Assembly (NCBI GenBank): GCA_008694505.1
Contig: VZDJ01007749.1
Span: 7,659,790-7,723,789, forward strand
From: Cyanoderma ruficeps
Taxonomy: Eukaryota > Chordata > Aves > Passeriformes > Timaliidae
Length of the DNA stretch: 64,000 nt
Reading direction: 5' to 3'
Shown here: piece by piece, positions 1 through 9,110 of the stretch
Position numbering within the stretch: position 1 is the first letter of the stretch
Layout: each line of letters begins with the position of its first letter
Translations under genes and position numbers: made by a program
Notes under the pieces: model-generated
Told to the model about the DNA's origin: nothing
Database searches by the model: none
What the model saw: only the letters and a program-made list of their open reading frames with translations

Positions 1-50
1 AGGAAAAATTCAATGCTGAAACATGGATTAAGATAGGCTTAATATATTAC

Positions 51-140
51 CTCAGATAGGCTCTGACTCTGCATGCTCGAAACCAGCGCTGGATCTTGAC
101 AGCAGCTTTGTACTTTGTTTTTCTGTCTTCATCTATAGCT
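51..140 (-). CDS. SPATA17: SPATA17 coding exon 2 (first IQ motif)
   Basis: Internal exon of spermatogenesis-associated protein 17, an IQ-motif (calmodulin-binding) protein of male germ cells and motile axonemes. Read on the minus strand, the exon is bounded by an acceptor (TATATTTTCAG, AG at 142-141) and a donor (GTAATA from 50 downward). It is 90 nt: one base completing Arg23, 29 codons, then two bases of the next codon. The frame joins exon 1 exactly. Residues 35-53 read AAVKIQRWFRACRVRAYLR, a clear IQ motif that aligns without gaps to the first IQ motif of human SPATA17. The remaining IQ motifs and C-terminus lie left of the window. Family identity rests on remembered similarity to the mammalian protein; the splice sites and frame are seen directly. 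Confidence is high. Confidence 0.93.
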
Positions 141-2768
141 CTGAAAATATAAAAATAGTAATACTTCTCAGCATGGCTATGTGGAACCAAAGCAAAAATA
201 TTATTCTAAATATGTTTTGTTTTGCAGCTTGGGATCCTTTTCACCAGGTTTTCCACTTTTAATTTTACATAATTCAGTGGTAGTGCAGAAAAATATAATT
301 TACATTAGTTGCATAGAATGAAGGTAACAAAGAACATTGCAGTTCGTAGAGGATGTAAGTTTTGAGAGTGGGTATTTCTTATTCCCATACAATACTTAGA
401 TACAAATCAGCATGTCACATTTCACCTTTGTAGGTGAAATACGTGGATAATGCTTTAATGATAATTAGACTTGAGTTACCAAAAAATCACATAACTGTAT
501 AAAATTGTGAATCTACAGTGTTTCTAACAAAGCTAAAAGTCATGTAAGGAGAACCATGAATATAAAAGAGATTAAAGAAATATACCCTTAGTCTGGAGGA
601 GACCTTTCACAGAGTTCAGGAAGAAATTATGAATTTCAATGCTGAGGGGTAGAACTCAGCTATGAGATCACCTCTAGCTTTTATTCTGCTTCTGTTTGTT
701 TCAAAACATCAGTAACTCTCAAATCTTTGAACTTAAAAATAAATTTTAATTTCCATAGATTTTTATTCTTTCCCATTTTTATTAGAAACATATTCACCAC
801 ATTCTTTAATTTGTTACATCTGACAAAAAACAATGATTAGGTTACTATTAGTTAGTTTTCTTAATTAGCTCTTCTAACAAAGTTTCATGTCAACATTAAT
901 TGCCTCAGTAAATACCAACAAGATTATTGTTTATCTGATAAATTAGGATTATCCTCATTATATTTCTGGAAATGAAATGAATTGCAGATTTACTACCACA
1001 GATCAAGGAACATTAGCTCCATTTGTATCATCTGCTGCATCATGTGCTCACAAATCACATTAAATGGGCACAAATTTTCACTGTCTGATGGGCATCAGAC
1101 ATTCTCAGTGCCTGAAAACTCTGGGAAACAGGCTTTTTTTACCTAAAACCACAAAATGAATAGTTTTCAAAACTGGCTAGAGAGTTGTCTTGTTCCTTTC
1201 CCGTGCAGTTTCCTAGTTTTCGCAGGAAGCAGACACCTCCAGAATAGTTTTACTTAGAGGAAAATGATTTTGATCAAAAGGGTATCAGTGGTTTGGCCCT
1301 GGACAGGCAGCCACAGTTACGGCCTGGAAATGAAGGGGATGTGGGACTGGCCATGTCAGAGGTGCCAGCTCCAAACCCAATCCTACCCACTTGGCAATGA
1401 CAAGTCTTCTGGAAGAGCAGAAGCCTTCTCCTCTCTTACTTCCTGATAGTTTTTTTCTCTAGCTGGCATTCAGTCTTGCCTGGCCAGGATGGGGTAGAAG
1501 TCTTTGTAAAGATTAGTGAAGCAAATGGACAATACACTCGTTTTTCTCAGAGCATAGTTCCACAAACACTTCCAGCTGCCCTTGCCAGCAGAAGTGTTTT
1601 GAGTGAAAGTTTCTCAAGCAGCTATCTGCCCCTTTGATCAGATTGCACAGTTGTCATACTGCTTGAATCAAGCTCTTGAGAGTCACAGATACTTCTCAAA
1701 GGCTGTACTGAAAGTTAAAAAGGCCTAGTCAAGCACCTGACATACAGATATTACTGTAAATTAAAGTAGGTTCTTGAAGGAGTAGAGTCATAAAATTATG
1801 TAACACTTAAGAGAATGAATAAATGGATCTTGTATATTCTAATCTCCGTGCTGAGGGTATTTCTCAAAATGCAGGCTTATGGTATCCCTGGATTGTGGCA
1901 TCATTGGGCAAGTTCTTCCCTACCAAGGTGCTTTCCCTAAAAAGCCAGTTTAGGACACCTCATACCTCTTACATAAACAAAGTTCTGCATAAAGCACAAC
2001 AGGAATGCTGTTAAGATCAGAAAAACATTAAGACTTTTTGCTGCACTGGACTCTTTGAATCCTCTCATTTGCATTCACAGCTGCAAATCTGAATTTTCTG
2101 AAATGGACAGATCACAGCCCATTCTTAAAAGGGAAACAATTCATTTTTGGAGAGCTCTGCCAAAAAGCAAATCCCCAAACATCAAGCATGCTGCCCTCCA
2201 ATGGATTTCCAAGTCTGGCTCAGACTGCTCTTTCTAACCTGAAATATGTGAAATACAAGCATAGCCTCCTGTAACTGATGTTTGTTTTGTGAACTGCTGT
2301 GTGTACAGCCACAAGAGTATGAGCAAAAGTTCAGGCAAAGAACAGAAAAACAGAACACTTTACATGCGGGCAGGACTTGATCTCTGTAACTTTCAGTGAC
2401 GTTCAGGAGCTTTGTTATTCATGCTAATGATATTGTAATTAGATTCAAAAATAAATGATTCATTAATTAGTGAAGAAAAAAATCACAACTGTGTTTGGTG
2501 TTTTCTTATGTTTGAGTTTTTGCATTACACATACAGCAACAGTGCAGCTGAATAAGAGGATTTACAGGACAAATCTCAGCAATATTTAAGCAAGTCTTAA
2601 AACTTTTAATTTCCAAAATCTGGTTTGGGAAAAGTTGGCCACCACCATTCTGGGAGTCAGAAAACTCAGCACAAACCATCCCAGTTGGTGAGGACAAGGG
2701 TAGCAGATCTGACCTGATCTCTTTCAATTAACTTTTTAAAAATTAAATAATTCATTTTAAGTAAAAAA

Positions 2769-2769
2769 N

Positions 2770-2804
<35 letters not shown>
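2769..2804. repeat. A homopolymer next to an undetermined base
   Basis: The only N in the window is at 2769, followed by C and then 34 consecutive A (2771-2804). The sequence is AT-rich before it and quickly becomes GC-rich after it. This is either a real poly(A)/poly(T) tract or a place where the assembly slipped or closed a gap badly. The tract makes a spurious poly-Phe frame on the minus strand. Confidence 0.8.
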
Positions 2805-2806
<2 letters not shown>

Positions 2807-2869
2807 TGTTCTTGCTAGAGGACAAACATCCAGGCACAGTCACAGATGTGAGCCACGACAGCAGGGACT

Positions 2870-3200
2870 GGTGTGCCGCATATTGAGGGATGCTCCGGGA
2901 ATAACAGCGCCTCCAGGGCGGGGCAGAGGCGGAGGCTCCAGAGGCGGGACCGGGGAAAGGAGGTCGGCTCCCCAGGCGGGAGAGGGCGGGACTTGCGAGG
3001 CTCAAGCGCGTTTCAGCAGTTTCCAGAGGCTCCTTTCCTCTCAAAATTAGCAGAGGGGCGAGGGAAGAGCGGGACACTCATTATTTTCAATGTCTAAGCG
3101 GGACCCTTAAAGACGCTGCGCTACGGCCACCAGCTCTCCTCAGATCGCTGTGGAAATATTGGGGAACAGGGCGGTGGGTTGGTGCTCTCGGGAGGGATTT
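2870..3200. promoter_or_regulatory. GC-rich block with GC boxes in SPATA17 intron 1
   Basis: A CpG-containing, G-rich stretch with several GC-box-like cores (GGGCGGG or GGGCGG near 2917, 2985 and 3169). It is separated from the main promoter island only by the CR1 fragment at 3214-3725, so it looks like the far flank of one original island. The GC boxes are seen; promoter activity is inference. Confidence 0.5.
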
Positions 3201-3213
3201 GAAAGCGAAAATT

Positions 3214-3725
3214 TCACAGAATCGTATAATCAGAGTGCGTCAGGTTGCAAGGGACCACAGTGGGTCATCTGGTCCAGCCTCCACACTCAAGCGGGCTCAT
3301 GCCGGAGCACAGGGCACAGGATTGTGTCCAGATGGTTCTTTAATTAATTTCCAGTGAGGGGGACTCCACACACGCTCTGGACAATCTGTTCCAGTGTTCG
3401 GCCACTGCACAGTAAAACTCCTACTCATATGACTGAACTTGCAGTGCATCCAGTTTCTAGCCAGGGCCATTTGTCTTACTGCTTGGCATCACCGAGAAGA
3501 GCTGGTCCATCCTCGTCACACCCTCCCTTCAGGCTCTTAGAGACACGGAGGAGTTTCTCTTTCACTTGTCTCTTTTCGAGGTTGAACAGGCCCAGCTGCC
3601 TCAGCCTTTCCAGTAAGAGGCATGCTCCAGTTCCTTAATCAACTTCATAGCCTTCTACTGGACCTTTTCCAGGAGTTCCGTCTCTCCCTTGTACTGAGGC
3701 GCCCAGAACAGGACACTTTCCAGGG
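3214..3725 (-). mobile_element. CR1 LINE fragment (3' end, 5'-truncated)
   Basis: The plus strand reads as the reverse complement of a CR1 3' end. It starts with TCACAGAATCGTATAATCA and then runs through typical landmarks: 'gggtcatctggtccagcctcc', 'ggcccagctgcctcagcctttcc' and 'gcccagaacaggacac'. The element is therefore on the minus strand, in sense with SPATA17, and is truncated at its 5' end near 3725. It lies about 100 bp from the SPATA17 exon 1 donor. It shares the phrase 'cacagtgggtcatctgg' with the copy at 6762, so they belong to the same or a close subfamily. The left boundary is sharp and the right one approximate. Confidence 0.93.
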
Positions 3726-3825
3726 AAGTTGCCTCCATCTCGTTGCCGGCGGAGAGCGGGGCCCGCCCGCCCCAGCCCAGCATAAGGCGGTGTATCCCGC
3801 CCCACCACCGGCACGGCCCAAGTAC

Positions 3826-3893
3826 CTGTTCGCAAGGAAATACTCCTCCCGGAGTACCTCCAGCCTCTCCTGAAGCCGAGCAAGGGCGGCCAT
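3826..3893 (-). CDS. SPATA17: SPATA17 coding exon 1 (start)
   Basis: First coding exon on the minus strand: ATG at 3893-3891, 22 codons plus two bases, then donor GTACTT at 3825. The peptide begins MAALARLQERLEVLREEY and ends FLAN plus a split Arg codon. The human protein begins with a closely similar MATLARLQ and has the same length up to the first IQ motif. Joining to 140-51 restores one continuous frame with a split Arg codon. It sits in the CpG island and its start codon is 429 bp from the divergent GPATCH2 start. Identification depends on the N-terminal match plus the exact phase match to exon 2. Confidence 0.88.
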
Positions 3894-3924
3894 GCTCCCT
3901 CCCTCCTCCCGCCCTCAAGACGCT

Positions 3925-3938
3925 GCCGCCATGGCAAC
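3925..3938. promoter_or_regulatory. RFX X-box-like motif
   Basis: The bases GCCGCCATGGCAAC resemble the palindromic RFX X-box. The right half (ATGGCAAC) is intact; the left half is GCCGCC where the strong consensus has GTTGCC. It begins 32 bp upstream of the SPATA17 start codon. RFX factors drive ciliary and axonemal genes, which suits SPATA17. The motif is seen; binding is inferred. Confidence 0.55.
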
Positions 3939-4155
3939 GGGACCGTCCCAGTGCGCTCGGCCGCGGGGGTGTCGCTGCTCCCGGCGGCCCCGCAGCCCGG
4001 CACAGGCAGTGCTCCGGGGACAGCGGGAGCTCCGCGGAGCTCTACCGAACCCGAGGCGGGGGTGCCGGAGGGGAGGCGGCGTTCCTAGGCAGCGGCCGGG
4101 CGAGGGAAGGGAAGAGGCGAAGTGGTCGCGTCCGGCTTCCTCCGGTGCCGCGGCT

Positions 4156-4164
4156 GCTTCCGGG
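4156..4164 (-). promoter_or_regulatory. ETS/GABP-type site
   Basis: The minus strand reads CCCGGAAGC, an ETS-family core (GGAA in CCGGAAG), common in CpG-island and bidirectional promoters. It lies about 160 bp upstream of the GPATCH2 start. The match is by motif only. Confidence 0.4.
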
Positions 4165-4172
4165 CTCTGATC

Positions 4173-4184
4173 ATGGGGGACTGA
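4173..4184 (+). promoter_or_regulatory. three-codon upstream ORF in GPATCH2 leader
   Basis: ATG GGG GAC TGA, with A at -3 and G at +4, i.e. a strong initiation context. It would lie in the GPATCH2 leader if transcription starts upstream of 4173. The real GPATCH2 start at 4323 has T at -3 and T at +4, a weak context. Confidence 0.4.
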
Positions 4185-4322
4185 GGAGCAGCGTCGGCCG
4201 CCCGCGCCCTCCCCTCCCGGCCCGAGCCCTCCCGCCCTCGGTCCCCGTTCGCCTCCCCTCGCCCAGTCTCTGCGAAGCGGCGCCAGCCTCCTCGGGGAGC
4301 GGCCGGGGGAGGTGCCGGGTTC

Positions 4323-4378
4323 ATGTTCCGGGTCGCTGAACCTACCCCGACCCGAGCTCAGGCGGCAAGGAAGAGCTG
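4323..4378 (+). CDS. GPATCH2: GPATCH2 coding exon 1 (start)
   Basis: First coding exon of G-patch domain-containing protein 2: ATG at 4323, 18 codons plus TG, then donor GTAAGC. The peptide begins MFRVAEPTPTRAQAARKS, and the split codon TG|G gives Trp19 on joining to 13556. The human protein has the same length (19 residues) and the same Met-Phe start and Ser-Trp end before the conserved HFSRTMEEL. The middle is poorly conserved, as expected for this segment. The start context is weak, and Met25 in exon 2 is a plausible second start. It lies in the CpG island and is divergent from SPATA17. Confidence 0.9.
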
Positions 4379-6761
4379 GTAAGCGCGGGGGGACACAGGT
4401 GTCCGCCGCCCCTGCCCGGCCGCGGGGCCGCTGTCTGCGGGAGGGTCCGGACACCGCTCCGAGCGTGGGGACGTGGGGGCGAGTGGTGGCCCCGCTCCGG
4501 CCGGGCCTCCCCGCTGCTGCCCCTTTCGCTGGGGGGAAGGTGCTGGAGCCCGTCCCAGGCCCTCGGGGGACAAGGAGCTGGAGGTCCGAGAAGTGCCGCT
4601 GTCGTGTCTCGGCGGCTGGACGCGTTTATGAGCGAGAAATGGGCTGGAGGAAGAAACTTCCACGCCTTGTTGAAAAAAGGACAGTGGGCGAAAGAGAAAT
4701 CAAAACTTAGTCCCAAGCTTAGTTAGGTTTTCCTGTGTTTGTGTTTTTCCGATAGTGGTAGACTCTCTAAGGCCTAAAGCCCTTGCAGGGTGTGCTGCTG
4801 AGCCTCCAGTGCAGTGTGTGTTTCCTGCTCTAAAGCTTTCCTGCTGCAAACCAAGAATCAACAAGTGCTGCTGTAGCCATCGAGCAGGGAATGTATGGGT
4901 AGTTCTCCTGCAAAAAAAGTTCACAGATTTACTGTTTTATGTAATTCCTTATGCTAGCATAGTGACCTCAAAGGCCACATTATTTTTATTATAGCACTGT
5001 AATGAAGGGAGGCTGACTAACATAATAGAAAAGGTCAGTTTTGTTAGTGACTCTAAGTAGTTCTGTTAATAGGCCATGGAGATATAAAGATTGGTAATGG
5101 AGAGAGTTGATGATCCAGGCAACGAGCTGGGAAGCCTTTCAGTTTCTTCCTGAAATGTTGGGTATCTTGTGATGTGTTTGGTATCAACTGGTGTGTGTAG
5201 CTTCTTACATTTCACTTATTATTGGAAGCAAGGAGGATTGTGATGGGGTTTTGCTCCCATAACCTCTAGAGGGTATATTTCATATACAGATACCTGCTGG
5301 TAGATTTCCCAGCTGAAATAGATTTGAAATAGATCTGAAATAGATTTCCTTTCATCGTTTTGTTGGTTTTTTTTTCTGGGGATGGGGAGGAAGAGAAATG
5401 GAAAGGTTTAGTGCTTTGTTTCTCCTCCACTTTTGCTGATACCACAATTTTTGTACCTGTGGGTATTTTTTCTCTACATTTTTCTAGATGAGAAAACTTT
5501 CAAAGACAGGTTCTATTTGCCCAGATGATAATTATTTGCTATAACAAGTTTTCTGATGTTGCTAGGCATCCACATTTGCCTGTTGTAAATATAACTTCTT
5601 TCTGGTATTTAGAATGTTTCAGAGATTGAGGTATACTCCAGTGGTACAAGTATTTTTATTTGAGTATTAACGCTGCATACAGTAGAAACATTGCCCAAGA
5701 CATTGCAAACATATATCTGTGTTCTGTCAAAGTGTTCACTATTTATTTGACCTGTCATTTGTTGTTAAATTTTACTATTTTATATCCACATAAAATAATT
5801 TAGTTCCAGACGCTTCTAGAGTAGCCCTCAGCAACATGAGGTGTAAGCATATTTTTCTATAATTGTCATCAGAAAGTAATGATTTTGCTTCTGCTAGTAC
5901 ACTGTTCAGAGGAATTCAATAGAGTGGAAAATATTGAAGTGTTGTTCATTAAAAATCTGACCACTCCTGAGAGCTGCTCTCTTATTCTTCTACACAAGTT
6001 ATTTCAGAAGCTGTCTGTTAAAGGAGGCCTCTTTGAGTCGGAGGCAGGAAAATACTTCTTCAATGTCTAATACTTGATGTAGAAAATTAAGAACTTGTGC
6101 TTTCTAAAAACATTAAGATCCCAAAGAGGTGAGTAAGTTCAGAACAGCTACAGAGTAAAATTTTTCACTTTGGGTGGTAAAGCTTCTCCAAAGCAGAATG
6201 TTTTTCATTTAAATAGTGAATTCATGTGGCAATTTAAGAATAATGTGCAGTTTGGATACTTGCTGGGCACTCTGATTCTTTTGATAATGACTGTGGTGCT
6301 TTAGCATACTACCATGATTTGACAGGTCATGTGACTCTGCACCTTGACAATTAATTAATGAAGTCATACTTCTGAAAAGGGCAAGCATATCAGGAAATGG
6401 CAGCAATGGGATCGCAAGAATTGCTCCTTCTCATGATAAATTGCTCCAAATCTCATTTCTGGCTGACCAATTCATTTGTGTTAGAGCCTTGTTAAATGTA
6501 GTTCATGTCAGCATCTTTCTGACTGTATGCCATTGCTCTCTACTGAGCACTTTTTCACTGTTAAATGTGAGTAGACTGAGATGGTGAGTAGACTGAGTAT
6601 GTGAGATAGTATTTATTGTTGTGCCTTCTTAGATAAGCAGCAGTTTAGGAAAAGTCAGATATTCTTACTGCAGGTTAGCCTGGTCCTAATTTTTAGAGGG
6701 ATCAGCAGTTTAATAGGCGATAAAATTATATCATTCCTGAAATACTTTTTATTGTAAAGGA

Positions 6762-6990
6762 CAGAATTAGAGAAATGGTCAGGCTAGAAGGCACCACAGT
6801 GGGTCATCTGGTCCAACCTCCCTGCTCATCCCAGAGCACGGGATTGTGTCCCGATGGTTCTTCAGTATCCCCAGTGAGGGAGACTCTACGCTCTCTCTGG
6901 TAAACCTGTTCCAGTGCTTGGACCAGGTTCCAACCTGGTCCTGTGCTTGCTGCACCATAAGGAGGCTCTTCCTCATGTCAGGAAGATCCA
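6762..6990 (-). mobile_element. CR1 LINE, 3' part of a split copy
   Basis: Reverse complement of a CR1 3' region ('gggtcatctggtccaacctcc', 'gggattgtgtcccgatggttctt', 'ctgttccagtgcttgg'). It stops at GATCCA (6985-6990), where foreign sequence begins, and the same CR1 resumes at ATCCA (7951). It is antisense to GPATCH2 and resembles the copies at 3214 and 60911. Confidence 0.92.
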
Positions 6991-7950
6991 CAAATGCCAG
7001 AGGCTTATGTCCAAAAAGGAGACAGAGGAGTCCTGCAGCTTTATTTGAATAAAAGGAGAGAGTCCACCGGGGCACACACCTGTGGCGTTTTCTCTCTCGA
7101 GGTTTCAGAGGGCTCAGCCTCTATTATCCTTGACTCCCAGCCACATGTTTCCCTCTTCCTTTCCCTGTTGGCTGAGGTACTAGGAAGGTACAGCCTTCCC
7201 AAACTGCCTACCACATATTCCCCCCCTTGAACCTATTTTATCCCAAAGTTCGGAAACTCAGGCTTGTGCAGACCCCCGCGTGTTTGTTTCAGGAACCGAG
7301 CTGTCTGGGCTCTGCAAGGAACCTGCTGCCCAGAGTTGGTATAGACATTAAGCCCCATTTCAAAGATGTTAACACCCACACTTTCACCCATCAAATTGTT
7401 TGTAAAGACATCAGTTTTCCTCATGATCCTTCCTCTTCTTATTTCTCAATTTGTCTTTACAAACCCTAGTTAATAATAACTTAACACTTTCTAACAACCA
7501 TGGAACATTTGAAACACGGCCTCCCGACTTTTCCACATCTAGTCCCTCCACCAGATGTGGCAAGTAAATAGAGAGAATAAAGTAGATAGTGACATTTCAT
7601 ATTAGTCCATTAATCACTAGAGGTCCTTGTCCATTGGCTGCTGTCTCCCATCCTTTTCCTCCAGCTGAGAAGGCCAAACCTCTGGGGCATTAGAGACCTT
7701 GGCCCGAGTATGATGGGTCCACCTGTGTTCAGCTGTCCTGGCTGCTGTCTCTGCTGTCCTGGTTGGAGGTTATGAACAACAAAGTCCAAAGACAGCATCT
7801 GTGCCAACTGGGGCTTCCCGTTCAAGGAACCCCAAATGATGTCAAGTAACCCTTACCAAGGATTTCAGTGGCCTCAAGGAACCCCAAATGACCTCAAGTA
7901 ACCCCTCCCAGGGACTCCAATGACCTCAAGTAACCTCAATTTACAGTTTC
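6991..7950 (-). mobile_element. solo-LTR-like insertion inside CR1
   Basis: A 960-bp block interrupts a CR1 copy. The five bases ATCCA occur on both sides (6986-6990 and 7951-7955), as expected for a target-site duplication. Read on the minus strand it has an AATAAA signal (7045-7040) followed by about 50 bp, the layout of the R-U5 end of an LTR. The opposite end carries degenerate 30-50 bp tandem repeats (7823-7940). I see no gag, pol or env coding sequence, so this looks like a solo LTR of an avian endogenous retrovirus. The ends are not perfect TG...CA, and the family is not identified. Confidence 0.7.
7823..7940. repeat. degenerate tandem repeat inside the LTR-like block
   Basis: Units built on 'caaggaaccccaaatga' and 'tgacctcaagtaacc' recur at 7823, 7875 and 7919, with unit lengths near 52 and 32 bp and several differences. 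Repeats in the U3 part of LTRs are often enhancer arrays; that role is inference. Confidence 0.7.
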
Positions 7951-8440
7951 ATCCATTTCTCCCCATTTCCTCTTGTCGGATTGCTTGGAACCATTGACAA
8001 GAGCCTGGCTCTGTCCTCTTGGCACCCTGCCTTTAGATATTGACAGACACTGATGAGGTCCCCTCTCAGTCGTCTCTTCTTGAGGCTGAACAGGCCCAGC
8101 TCCCTCAGCCTTTCCCAGAAGGGAGAGGCTCGAGTCCCTTGATCATCTTCATAGCTCTCCACTGAGTCAGCTCCATGTCTCGTCTTACGGTGAGGAGCCC
8201 AGAGCTGAACACAGCATTCCAGGCTTCATCAGGGCTGAGCAGAGCGGCAGGATCACCTCCCTTGACCTGCTAGCAATGGTCTTCCTGATGCACCCTAGGA
8301 TGCCTTTGGACTTCTTGGTCAAAAGGCCATCGGTGGCTCACCTGGTGGCTTGTTGTCCACCAGGATCCCCAGGTCCTTCTCTGTGGAGCTGCTTTTGGCC
8401 ACATCAGACCCATCAGACAGCCTGTGCTGGTGCACAAGGG
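7951..8440 (-). mobile_element. CR1 LINE, 5' part of the split copy
   Basis: Continues the CR1 of 6762-6990 after the LTR-like insertion, with the landmarks 'cattgacaagagcctggctc', 'gaggctgaacaggcccagct', 'agagctgaacacagcattcc' and 'caccaggatccccaggtcct'. It ends near 8440, where homology fades (5' truncation). Confidence 0.92.
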
Positions 8441-8817
8441 TAAGGAAACTCCAGAAGGTTCTAAAGAAGTTTCTCAAATAGAGAGTTGGTACCAAGAATT
8501 AATGTCTAGTATGTGATTGGAGGAATAAAATGTTGATAGTGAATATATGCATTCAAATGTGTAGGAGCTGCATATTCGATATAGAAGAAGTTTGTAGACA
8601 TTTCCAGCAAGTCTGGTAGCTTATGCCCTGCGGTGATGGTTGATATGGGATGGAAGGGATGGCTCATGGTGCAGCTTTGCACACCTGGTGGTCCAGCAGA
8701 TTCTGCCAAAGGACATCACTAGGTGTGGATGTGGAACTGGATGCTTCGTCCACCTCTTAGTGATGGCTTTTTAAAGACAGGAAGTTTAAAGAGTCTCAGC
8801 ACAGCTTCACTTTCTGC

Positions 8818-9110
8818 TCACAGAATCGTTAAGCTTGGAAAGACCTCTGAGGCAGAGTCTGACTGTTACCCCAGCACTGCCACATTCACCACTAAACCGT
8901 GTCCCCAGGTGCCACATCCACACTTTTTTTGAACACCTTCACCAGTGCTTTCACCACTTCTCTGGGCAGTTTGGTTCAATACCTGACCAATCATCCCTAA
9001 TTTTTTTCTTCCTAATGAAGAAATTTTTCCTAATATAATTTTTTTTAAACCTCCCCTGGTGCAGTTTGAGGCCATTTCCTCATCTTGTTACCTGGGAAGA
9101 AGGGAAACAT
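8818..9110 (-). mobile_element. CR1 LINE fragment, second subfamily
   Basis: Reverse complement of a CR1 3' end with different wording from the other copies ('agaatcgttaagcttggaaa', 'cagcactgccacattcacca', 'aaacctcccctggtgcagtt', 'gaggccatttcctc'). This marks a separate CR1 subfamily. It is 5'-truncated near 9110 and antisense to GPATCH2. Confidence 0.9.

Larger units (their letters stand above)
141..3825 (-). other. SPATA17: SPATA17 intron 1
   Basis: Intron between the two SPATA17 coding exons, with donor GTACTT at 3825 and acceptor AG at 142-141 on the minus strand. Most of 141-2760 is unique AT-rich sequence with no coding signal I can support; its short open frames lack splice context or family resemblance. 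The right third holds an A homopolymer next to an undetermined base, a GC-rich block and a CR1 fragment, listed separately. Confidence 0.85.
3894..4322. promoter_or_regulatory. bidirectional promoter SPATA17 / GPATCH2
   Basis: The 429 bp between the two divergent start codons is CpG-rich and has no TATA box that I can see. It contains an X-box-like site at 3925-3938, an ETS-type site at 4156-4164 and an upstream ORF at 4173-4184. It must hold the 5' leaders of both genes, and their transcription starts cannot be placed from sequence. Head-to-head orientation is also the mammalian arrangement, which supports a shared promoter. Shared regulation is inferred. Confidence 0.8.
3725..4640. promoter_or_regulatory. 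CpG island covering both first exons
   Basis: GC-rich, CpG-dense DNA in an otherwise AT-rich window. It covers SPATA17 coding exon 1, the intergenic 429 bp, GPATCH2 coding exon 1 and the first 260 bp of GPATCH2 intron 1. Long open frames on both strands here, up to about 198 codons, are a by-product of scarce stop codons in GC-rich DNA. The island ends quickly after about 4640. Boundaries are judged by eye. Confidence 0.85.

Noticed and set aside
1264..1446. 60-codon plus-strand frame in SPATA17 intron 1
   Set aside because: Antisense to the intron, no family resemblance, and no conserved start or splice signals.
2757..3077. Minus-strand frame ending in a poly-Phe tail
   Set aside because: The tail is the A homopolymer read in reverse and includes the N; no splice or family support.
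3743..4454. Long overlapping open frames on both strands (up to about 198 codons) in the promoter region
   Set aside because: They are products of the CpG island's low stop-codon frequency; they overlap both real first exons in other frames and show no protein family.
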